Virus record (IMG/VR): IMGVR_UViG_3300028025_005993
Span: 1-49,994 of that record
Direction: 5' to 3' (one strand)
Length of the DNA stretch: 49,994 nt
Origin: a virus
Numbering within the stretch: the first letter of the stretch is position 1; every line of letters starts with the position of its first letter. Under the pieces are notes generated by a model that saw only the letters and a program-made list of their open reading frames with translations, ran no database searches and was not told the DNA's origin. Below are positions 1 through 5,384 of this stretch, one piece after another. The position numbers and the translations under genes were made by a program.

Positions 1-108
1 GGATACGGTAGGGGGGAGGGGGTCTATTACACCATTACCCCCCATGCCAATAGTGAAGGGAGGGAGTGGTTTGTTAATAACTTTAATTGACAATTAAGTG
101 ATCCGTTA

Positions 109-140
109 TTTGATCATATCATTTTTTTTCACTACCTTTG
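109..140 (+). promoter_or_regulatory. Bacteroidota-type promoter (TTTG-N20-TACCTTTG)
   Basis: TTTG at 109-112 and TACCTTTG at 133-140 are separated by exactly 20 bases. This fits the Bacteroidota primary sigma consensus (-33 TTTG, -7 TAnnTTTG). No ORF follows closely; the transcript would begin with the structured region 156-265, so it may drive a noncoding RNA. Confidence 0.75.
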
Positions 141-144
141 TATT

Positions 145-270
145 GTAACCTTTATTAACGAGGGGGACCGAGTAGACTCCATCCTGCTTTATAGTTTAGA
201 AACATACAAGCATAAAAAAATTCCCCACCTATTAGAAAGAGATTAGATTAATGAACCCCTCGTTAGAAGT
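145..270 (+). ncRNA. candidate structured RNA 1
   Basis: Bases 156-165 (TAACGAGGGG) and 256-265 (CCCCTCGTTA) are perfectly complementary over 10 bp and close a roughly 110-nt element starting just downstream of the promoter at 109-140. The element holds the string GTAGACTCCATCCTGC, closely repeated at 494-509 in the second leader. No convincing ORF lies inside. The RNA call is inferred from the promoter, the stem and the shared motif; no known family was recognised. The rest of 271-400 shows only a short CCCA/TGGG hairpin near 340-355. Confidence 0.45.
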
Positions 271-408
271 TCGTATGTCTTATTTGTTTTAAACCTCATC
301 TTAATCTTTACATGTCACTTGGATCATTGATTAACTAATTCCCAACTGTGGGGAAAATAAGATTCTTATTATAAATATACTATTCTTTTAAAAAAGATCA
401 ATGGTTTA

Positions 409-440
409 TTTGTTTATGTCAAAATAAATTTCTATCTTTG
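409..440 (+). promoter_or_regulatory. Bacteroidota-type promoter (TTTG-N20-TATCTTTG)
   Basis: TTTG at 409-412 and TATCTTTG at 433-440 are 20 bases apart, the same geometry as the promoter at 109-140. It would transcribe the structured leader 470-535 and then the small membrane-protein gene at 583. Confidence 0.75.
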
Positions 441-446
441 TATTGA

Positions 447-540
447 AGGTGATGATCACATAATCGGGCTGGGGGAGAAACACCTCTTGGAGTGTAGACT
501 CCAATCTGCACTAATATATTATTATTGATCCCCCAATATT
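447..540 (+). ncRNA. candidate structured leader RNA 2
   Basis: An outer stem pairs TGGGGGA (470-476) with TCCCCCA (529-535). Inside is a perfect hairpin TTGGAG (487-492), loop TGTAGA, CTCCAA (499-504). The loop-side sequence GTAGACTCCAATCTGC is nearly the same as in candidate RNA 1. It lies between a strong promoter and the gene at 583, so it could be a 5' leader or cis-regulator. No named riboswitch class was recognised. Confidence 0.45.
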
Positions 541-569
541 TAATTTGGTGATGTGAAATATTATTCTTA

Positions 570-577
570 TATTTATA
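570..577 (+). promoter_or_regulatory. putative late motif TATTTATA
   Basis: TATTTATA ends 5 nt before the ATG at 583, in the same orientation and spacing as the motif found before many minus-strand genes here. Confidence 0.45.
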
Positions 578-582
578 TTATT

Positions 583-747
583 ATGATTGATATTCTATAT
601 TACTTGGGGATCATTGTCTCCATCTTTTTAGTCCCCCTTTTTATTGGAATGATCTTTTCCATTGTTATGGTTTCCAAGTTCCCCAACTCAAAGGTTTCAC
701 TATGGTTGAAAAAACATATTGTTACCGATGAAGATCTTGAACCCTAG
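583..747 (+). CDS. small membrane protein
   Basis: A 54-aa protein whose first 35 residues are almost entirely hydrophobic (segments like YYLGIIVSIFLVPLFIGMIF), followed by a short charged tail ending in ITDEDLEP-like acidic residues. One or two membrane spans are likely. An in-frame GTG at 553 would lengthen it, but the ATG at 583 sits 5 nt after the late-type motif, so I prefer it. The stop at 747 overlaps the 3' end of the convergent gene ending at 722. Function is unknown; holin, antiholin or host-membrane factor are possible, with nothing in the sequence deciding between them. Confidence 0.55.
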   Translation: MIDILYYLGIIVSIFLVPLFIGMIFSIVMVSKFPNSKVSLWLKKHIVTDEDLEP

Positions 748-1030
748 AAAGTGAGTGATCTCTAATTAACTTATTAACCGTCATTAGATCGTCATCACTT
801 AATGGGGAGTTGGAATGAATATACTCTATAATGTCCCCCATGTCTGTGTTGATAAGTAACCAAGCTTTTTGTTGAAATCTATTATTCACTTCCATTATTC
901 TATATTCACAATATCCTGTCACAGACCGAGACTCTGAGTCGAGTGTCAATGTGTCATATCTATAATTGACCATTATGGAACCATTATTTTCACTTACAGT
1001 TGTTTCGAATTTGTCTATTAGTTGTATCAT
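722..1030 (-). CDS. hypothetical protein
   Basis: A 102-aa soluble, mixed alpha/beta protein starting MIQLIDKFETT. A tail of charged residues (NKLIRDHSLSRVQDLHR) closes it. No domain was recognised. An AT-rich tandem late-type motif lies at 1045-1056. Its last codons overlap the convergent small membrane gene by 26 bp, so their 3' ends would form antisense transcripts. Confidence 0.6.
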   Translation of the reverse strand: MIQLIDKFETTVSENNGSIMVNYRYDTLTLDSESRSVTGYCEYRIMEVNNRFQQKAWLLINTDMGDIIEYIHSNSPLSDDDLMTVNKLIRDHSLSRVQDLHR

Positions 1031-1044
1031 AAGAGGGAATTGTT

Positions 1045-1056
1045 AATAAATAAATA
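1045..1056 (-). promoter_or_regulatory. putative late motif (tandem TATTTATT)
   Basis: On the minus strand this reads TATTTATTTATT, 14 nt upstream of the ATG at 1030. Confidence 0.4.
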
Positions 1057-1433
1057 TGTTAATTTTCTTGATTTTGTCAAAATGTCAGTCTTGCTCGCTT
1101 CACAACACAATCCCTTCACCCACTTTTATACCACAAACTCCCACAATTCATTACCACTTTTCCCCACCATTATTGGTCCTGTTGCTATACTGAGAGTGAA
1201 AAAATCCCCTCTCTTGACCCCTACAGGACCACTTTTTTAACTACTTATATTTTCCAGCTAAAAAAGTATAGTTAAAGAACAAGAAGCGTGGACAGTCCTT
1301 TAGGACGTTAGAATGGTATATTATATACAACTTCAACGAACCTTTAGGTGACCAACTTAACATTCGACCCCCTAATAATAGACACATTATTTAGACTTGT
1401 AAATAATCTACTTAACTGTTCATTATTTCCCTG

Positions 1434-1478
1434 TGTTCAGCGTCGTAGACCGACACGCCAGTGGAGTGTCACTGAACA
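1434..1478. ncRNA. candidate three-way-junction RNA element
   Basis: A 7-bp closing stem (1434-1440 with 1472-1478) encloses two hairpins: GTCG 1442-1445 with CGAC 1451-1454, and CAGTG 1459-1463 with CACTG 1470-1474. An alternative pairing GACAC/GTGTC is also possible. The transcribed strand and the function are unknown. Confidence 0.3.
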
Positions 1479-1527
1479 TTAATCTGTAGTGAACACCTCA
1501 TCTAAGATTACTCTTTGATCTACTAAG

Positions 1528-1577
1528 TTGGTGGTAATAAGTGGGGGAACTTTGTTCCCCATTTCTGAAACCACCAA
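1528..1577. ncRNA. nested hairpin element
   Basis: Outer 8-bp stem TTGGTGGT/ACCACCAA and inner 7-bp stem GGGGAAC/GTTCCCC with a 3-nt loop form one extended stem with internal loops. No T-tract follows on either strand, so it does not look like a plain terminator. Confidence 0.35.
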
Positions 1578-1802
1578 TAAACAGATCACTAAATGTCTAT
1601 CTTATTCGTGTCACTTATAAATGGGGGTCTTTCATTTAGGTGGGGGATTACATTACTGTTTAATATATGTGGTAATTAGTGGGACATATCCTATATAGGA
1701 ATGTAAGAGTGTAGGATAAATTTATGAGGTGAATTCTGAAACGGAGTGTAACGTAGTGGAGGACTATGAACCGAATGAATTGATCATATACTCTTACAAT
1801 AA

Positions 1803-2291
1803 TTATTTATACTTAAGAATTCTTTGAACTATTGGGTGTGATAAAAATTTATCTATATCTTGTTTAACTCTTTTTGTATTACAGAATGAATTATTGAAGA
1901 AGTGTTTTGGTATATCGTATGATTCTTCTTCCCACACATTTAATTGGTATTCTTCAGGGATAAGTGTTAGTTGTCTTTGTTCCCACTCTTCCAATCTTTC
2001 CTGTGCTTTTTCCTTTGTTGTTAATCCATTGGAATCTAATAACATATTATCTATCTGAATGTATGCGTGAATTAAATAATCGTTTTCTACCTCATCGGTG
2101 TCCGTGTTGATCTCTTCCCCTAATAAAAGATAATAGTTTACCTTTTTGTTCGGGAATCGTTCTCTAATACGATCTATGATGTCGTATGCAAAGTAATGAC
2201 AAAAACCATACTGATAATCATAATTCCCCTCGTTCCATTTGGACTCAAGGGTTTCTTTAATTACCTTTCTTATGTGTTCTTGTAGGTTCAT
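1803..2291 (-). CDS. tagged protein, possible cysteine-peptidase-like fold
   Basis: A 162-aa protein beginning MNLQEHIRKVIKETLES, an N-terminal tag shared with many genes here (I-K-E would be the cleavage site). The ATG at 2291 is chosen over upstream in-frame codons because of the tag and the late motif 3 nt before it. The body has GFCHYFAYD near residue 31, an HAYIQID stretch and LLDSNGL, a Cys...His...Asp/Asn order reminiscent of papain or NlpC-type folds seen in phage proteins; that reading is inference. Upstream on the minus strand is a terminator (2311-2340), so it is probably its own transcription unit. Confidence 0.6.
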   Translation of the reverse strand: MNLQEHIRKVIKETLESKWNEGNYDYQYGFCHYFAYDIIDRIRERFPNKKVNYYLLLGEEINTDTDEVENDYLIHAYIQIDNMLLDSNGLTTKEKAQERLEEWEQRQLTLIPEEYQLNVWEEESYDIPKHFFNNSFCNTKRVKQDIDKFLSHPIVQRILKYK

Positions 2292-2294
2292 AGT

Positions 2295-2303
2295 AATAAA
2301 TAT
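2295..2303 (-). promoter_or_regulatory. putative late motif ATATTTATT
   Basis: Minus-strand ATATTTATT ending 3 nt before the ATG at 2291; it directly follows the terminator at 2311-2340. Confidence 0.5.
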
Positions 2304-2310
2304 ATGAAAA

Positions 2311-2340
2311 TAAAAATCCCCCATCTTTACAAACGGAGGA
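2311..2340 (-). terminator. rho-independent terminator
   Basis: On the minus strand TCCTCC (2335-2340) pairs with GGGGGA (2317-2322, G-U allowed) across a short AT-rich loop, followed by TTTTTATTTT. It closes the unit ending at 2346. Two sister terminators with nearly the same stem occur at 3443-3474 and 45392-45420. Confidence 0.7.
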
Positions 2341-2345
2341 TTAAA

Positions 2346-2621
2346 TTATTTTAAATGAAATTTAAGTGGAATTTTTAAATTAATTGATCTGAACCTTTGT
2401 TGTGATATATTCATGTTTTGACCATTTTTGAAATGTATATCTAAAGACCCATCGTTTAATATATCCACTTTATGAACTTCAGTTTTTATGGGCTCAACAC
2501 CCATCAATGTTACTGGTTTATTGATTATATTTTTAATGATGGTGTTTGTGTCACCTGTGGTTTGTTCATTGATAACCCCCATCATTTCTTGTATTCTTGA
2601 TATTTGTTCTTGTAGGTTCAT
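2346..2621 (-). CDS. small tagged protein, RIxxMMG class
   Basis: A 91-aa protein starting MNLQEQISRIQEMMGVINEQ. This second tag class (R-I-x-x-M-M-G-[VL]-[IL]-x-E-Q) is shared with the genes starting at 11722 and 28587. I-N-E before Q is a plausible prohead-protease site. The mature part is about 70 residues with beta character (PVTLMGVEPIKTEVHKV, LDIHFKNGQ). Start at 2621 is set by the tag and by the late motif 4 nt upstream. Function unknown; possibly a small head-internal protein. Confidence 0.6.
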   Translation of the reverse strand: MNLQEQISRIQEMMGVINEQTTGDTNTIIKNIINKPVTLMGVEPIKTEVHKVDILNDGSLDIHFKNGQNMNISQQRFRSINLKIPLKFHLK

Positions 2622-2625
2622 ATCT

Positions 2626-2634
2626 AATAAATAC
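2626..2634 (-). promoter_or_regulatory. putative late motif GTATTTATT
   Basis: Minus-strand GTATTTATT ending 4 nt before the ATG at 2621; it lies at the very end of the next gene upstream. Confidence 0.5.
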
Positions 2635-2892
2635 CTAAGAAACTTTAAATTCGCAAGTGATATAAAAATCAAATGGGAACATATTTGACATATCTTCCTC
2701 TAATTGTTTTAGTATATTTAAATCCCTTCCTTTTCTCCCGAAGAACTTATGAGCCTTTTGTGCTGTATTACAATGCACAGTAATAAAAAATATTTTTTTG
2801 TTGGCACTATATCTGAATTTTAAATCATCATAATCATGTGGAATGATCAGTTTGAAATAGTCTAATATAAGTTTATCTAATTTATTTTCCAT
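2635..2892 (-). CDS. hypothetical protein, MKDL-like family
   Basis: An 85-aa protein starting MENKLDKLILDYFKLI. It is the last of four related small proteins (with 2877-3179, 3180-3431 and 4345-4626) that share an amphipathic N-terminal helix and a following beta-rich segment (FRYSANKKIFFITVHCN). Its start overlaps the upstream gene's end by 16 bp, suggesting translational coupling. No known domain was recognised; the family looks like tandem duplication with divergence. Confidence 0.55.
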   Translation of the reverse strand: MENKLDKLILDYFKLIIPHDYDDLKFRYSANKKIFFITVHCNTAQKAHKFFGRKGRDLNILKQLEEDMSNMFPFDFYITCEFKVS

Positions 2893-3179
2893 GCTCCGTA
2901 TTTATATTCTTTAAGCATTGGTTTTAAATTAATGTTTGGGTAATTAATATATTCCACCAACAATTTGACTTTAAGATTTGGTAAGTATCTTTTTATTTGA
3001 TTTCTTATGTATTTAATGTTTGGTTCTGCGTTTTCAATGGCCATACTATAGAATACATGACTACCTTTTAAATCTTTTGTTATAGAAATAAGATATGATC
3101 CATCTTCCTGTAAAGAAATTTTTAATGGCAAATTAATGTCATCAAACAAAGATTCTATGTATTCGGTTAAGTCTTTCAT
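2877..3179 (-). CDS. hypothetical protein, MKDL family
   Basis: A 100-aa protein starting MKDLTEYIESLFDDI, close to the N-terminus VKDLSKYIESLLDD of the neighbouring gene. The middle (GSYLISITKDLKG) matches the beta-strand segment of its paralogues. Its ATG follows the upstream stop directly. It belongs to the operon 3431 to 2635. Function unknown. Confidence 0.6.
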   Translation of the reverse strand: MKDLTEYIESLFDDINLPLKISLQEDGSYLISITKDLKGSHVFYSMAIENAEPNIKYIRNQIKRYLPNLKVKLLVEYINYPNINLKPMLKEYKYGAWKIN

Positions 3180-3431
3180 TTAAACAAAAATATAAGTTGT
3201 ATGGAACATAACTTGGTTATCAGGAAAAAAAGTTTTCATAATGTCATTTATTGTATAGTCGGTGGTAAACGACATAATATATTGGTAAGAATCTTGTGTT
3301 TCAGGATTAAAATTCTCCTTAGTTATGGTGATTTTAATTGAATACTTATCGTTATATTTTTTAACCTCAACTTTTTTGTCGGGCATATGATCATCGAGCA
3401 ACGACTCTATATATTTGGATAAATCTTTCAC
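3180..3431 (-). CDS. hypothetical protein, MKDL family (GTG start)
   Basis: An 83-aa protein. The GTG at 3431 gives VKDLSKYIESLLDDHMPD, which aligns with the paralogue MKDLTEYIESLFDD; the longer ORF begins with a TTG inside a terminator stem and is rejected. A TTG-N20-TATCTTAG promoter ends 4 nt upstream, so the mRNA is probably leaderless. First gene of the three-gene unit 3431-2635. Function unknown. Confidence 0.6.
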   Translation of the reverse strand: MKDLSKYIESLLDDHMPDKKVEVKKYNDKYSIKITITKENFNPETQDSYQYIMSFTTDYTINDIMKTFFPDNQVMFHTTYIFV

Positions 3432-3435
3432 AACG

Positions 3436-3466
3436 CTAAGATAAAAAAAATCCCCCAATTTTACAA
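3436..3466 (-). promoter_or_regulatory. Bacteroidota-type promoter overlapping a terminator
   Basis: Minus-strand TTG (3464-3466) and TATCTTAG (3436-3443, one mismatch to TAnnTTTG) are 20 bases apart; the start codon GTG follows after 4 nt. The -33 element sits in the loop of the terminator 3443-3474, so one gene's end and the next promoter share DNA. Confidence 0.55.
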
Positions 3467-3474
3467 GTGGAGGA
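3443..3474 (-). terminator. rho-independent terminator
   Basis: Minus-strand TCCTCCA (3468-3474) pairs with TTGGGGGA (3451-3458) and is followed by eight Ts. It terminates the gene ending at 3501. Confidence 0.7.
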
Positions 3475-3500
3475 TCAAATTATTTGTTCTTTTATCTTTA

Positions 3501-4331
3501 TTATATAAAATATAACTTTAGTTGTCCTAATCTCATGGTATCTATAATTGAGTAACCACCAACTGAAGATACTATAAGTTCTAATTCGTCATTTAAATCA
3601 TCAAGTTCTCCTTTTCCTATGATATCACCTAGTCTAATAGGATCTTCTTCTTCCCATCCACTATTTGAAGGAAAAGGTTTATATTCATAATATTCTCTCC
3701 ACTGTTTTGCTCCCCATTCTTCATCTACTTTTAATTCTCCGTAAATTGTTAGTGTGTTGGAAAATTCAGAATAACTAATACTATTTATTTCTATTTCTTT
3801 AAACCAAGAAAACCTCTTTGGTATAATTTTGTTGATCGCACTTTCTATATTGGAGTAATCTTCGTCTTTTGGAGTCCAGTATTCTTTTAATGATTTATTT
3901 TTCTTTTTAACACAATTAGGATATCTCTTACCAAACATTGTCTTCATACCTTTTTGAGTATATCCTTTCCAACATTTCTCTGTAAGTTCCTCTTCACTAA
4001 GTGAAGTTTTATTTTTACAGCGTTTATTCCAAAGATCAATGGTATCTTTTTCATACTTATCTATTAGGTATTTTTGAATATATTCGCTGGCAAAATCCCA
4101 ATCATCGTCACTTACCGTTTCACTAAACCAAGCATGATACAAGTCCGATAAAGTTCTTTCATAAAGAACACTTAATAAAATGTTAGGATTTCTGTAATTA
4201 CAAAAAAGTCTTTTGTATCTACTTCTCATGTTTTCAAACATCTTATCAATTAGATGGTGTCTTCTTATAACTTGAGGAGGAACTTGAGTTTCTTCTTTTA
4301 TTATCCTTCTTATATGCTCTTTAAGGTTCAT
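3501..4331 (-). CDS. tagged virion-type protein with GYxQxGMK motif
   Basis: A 276-aa protein starting MNLKEHIRRIIKEETQ, the common tag with an I-K-E site. Near residues 130-160 it has CWKGYTQKGMKTMFGKRYPNC, a form of the C-x-GY-x-Q-x-GMK...PNCV motif I recall from many uncharacterised marine and T4-like phage proteins. The C-terminal half is beta-rich (NTLTIYGELKVDEEWG). The ATG at 4331 is fixed by the tag and the late motif. Probably a packaged protein; the biochemical role is unknown. Confidence 0.6.
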   Translation of the reverse strand: MNLKEHIRRIIKEETQVPPQVIRRHHLIDKMFENMRSRYKRLFCNYRNPNILLSVLYERTLSDLYHAWFSETVSDDDWDFASEYIQKYLIDKYEKDTIDLWNKRCKNKTSLSEEELTEKCWKGYTQKGMKTMFGKRYPNCVKKKNKSLKEYWTPKDEDYSNIESAINKIIPKRFSWFKEIEINSISYSEFSNTLTIYGELKVDEEWGAKQWREYYEYKPFPSNSGWEEEDPIRLGDIIGKGELDDLNDELELIVSSVGGYSIIDTMRLGQLKLYFI

Positions 4332-4335
4332 ATAG

Positions 4336-4344
4336 AATAAATAC
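4336..4344 (-). promoter_or_regulatory. putative late motif GTATTTATT
   Basis: Minus-strand GTATTTATT ending 4 nt before the ATG at 4331. Confidence 0.5.
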
Positions 4345-4626
4345 TTACATAGTGGAATATTGATAACCTGAATGATCAATAATTTGATAGGATATCATAC
4401 AGTTATGCCAATCTAAATTAAGATAGTCTCTTAAACCATTCATAAGATCTTGTCTGTCGATACCTTTATTGATTGCTGCGTAAAGTCCATCGGTCGGTTT
4501 TAATGCAACTTCTATATGAACATTATATCTTTTTGGTGTGTTGGTCACATTGACCTTGATGTCATCTCTATGTGAAAGATGATTATATACATATTGTTCT
4601 ATTACTTTTGATAAATCCTTTTTCAT
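4345..4626 (-). CDS. hypothetical protein, MKDL family
   Basis: A 93-aa protein starting MKKDLSKVIEQYVYNHL, the fourth member of the local family. It has the same order of amphipathic helix, beta strands (KRYNVHIEVALK) and helix (RQDLMNGLRDYL). It stands between two tagged genes. Function unknown. Confidence 0.55.
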   Translation of the reverse strand: MKKDLSKVIEQYVYNHLSHRDDIKVNVTNTPKRYNVHIEVALKPTDGLYAAINKGIDRQDLMNGLRDYLNLDWHNCMISYQIIDHSGYQYSTM

Positions 4627-4650
4627 ATCAAAAGCAAATATAAGAAAAAA

Positions 4651-5361
4651 TTATATAATATTCAACTTTTTTAAAGTTTGAGGTCCAACAATCCCATCAG
4701 GATTCATTTCATTCTTTTTTTGAAATTCTTTCACTTTTTGTTCTGTCTTTAAACCAAACTTCCCATCACAGTTTTTATCTTCGAATCCCAAACTTTTTTG
4801 AATTTTTTTAACCATGTCACCTTCAGATCCTACCTTGAATATTTGAATCTCTGTTTTTGGTTTTTTGATTGATGAATTTTTATAACAAATAAAATATTCG
4901 GTAATACTTCCCGACTTGTAAGTATATACTTTATCACATCCTAAATATTCTGAACATTTTTCAATCATTTCTTTTTTTCCTGACGTTGCAGGATGTCCCA
5001 TACCACCTCTTCTATTTATTTTTAAAATAGAATTAACCTCATCTGTCTTTTCAAAATAAACTTTAATTCTAAAATATTTTGATTTTTTTTCAAATTCAAT
5101 TTGATCCATCTTTGGTTTTAAATAAACACCCGAATTATAAAGATCTGTTAAATGTTTGTTGGTTTCATAAGTGAACACATTTGACATTTGATGAATGGTA
5201 TCATTTGGATTATAGACCGCACTTTCTAAACTAAAACCTGTTTCAGGTCCTTGATATATAACTTCAGAATATTCTTCAGATTTATTTACGGTTATTTTTG
5301 GTGTTTTTATTCCATCACCATTTTTAAATAAACCTTTGGACCATAACTTTGTTTCTTTCAT
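4651..5361 (-). CDS. protein with C-terminal peptidoglycan-binding domain
   Basis: A 236-aa protein. The last about 65 residues form a PG_binding_1 domain: VGSEGDMVKKIQKSLGF, then CDGKFGLKTEQKVKEFQKK and PDGIVGPQTLKKL, the usual three-helix pattern that binds murein. The N-terminal 170 residues are not recognised and contain a GGMGHPATSGKKEMIEKC stretch. It has no obvious tag. Likely a virion or lysis-related murein-binding protein; no catalytic motif was seen. Confidence 0.65.
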   Translation of the reverse strand: MKETKLWSKGLFKNGDGIKTPKITVNKSEEYSEVIYQGPETGFSLESAVYNPNDTIHQMSNVFTYETNKHLTDLYNSGVYLKPKMDQIEFEKKSKYFRIKVYFEKTDEVNSILKINRRGGMGHPATSGKKEMIEKCSEYLGCDKVYTYKSGSITEYFICYKNSSIKKPKTEIQIFKVGSEGDMVKKIQKSLGFEDKNCDGKFGLKTEQKVKEFQKKNEMNPDGIVGPQTLKKLNII

Positions 5362-5384
5362 ATCAATATTTTTTAATTATTAGT

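Larger units (their letters stand above)
1240..1800. other. gene-poor region rich in RNA-like hairpins
   Basis: No convincing ORF occupies 1031-1802. Several inverted repeats are visible: GTCC-TTTA-GGAC near 1295-1306; a possible three-way junction closed by TGTTCAG (1434-1440) with CTGAACA (1472-1478) holding hairpins GTCG/CGAC and CAGTG/CACTG; a nested stem TTGGTGGT (1528-1535) with ACCACCAA (1570-1577) around GGGGAAC/GTTCCCC (1544-1560); and the 12-bp palindrome TCCTATATAGGA (1689-1700). No tRNA fold or TAnnTTTG box was found. This could hold small RNAs, an origin or a packaging-related region; the strand is undecided. Confidence 0.4.

Noticed and set aside
1022-1240. 72-aa plus-strand ORF
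   Set aside because: Composition looks random, no promoter or start context; it lies over the upstream region of the minus-strand gene starting at 1030.
1380-1480. tRNA-like fold in the hairpin-rich region
   Set aside because: The three-way junction lacks a T-arm and acceptor CCA geometry; listed only as a structured element.
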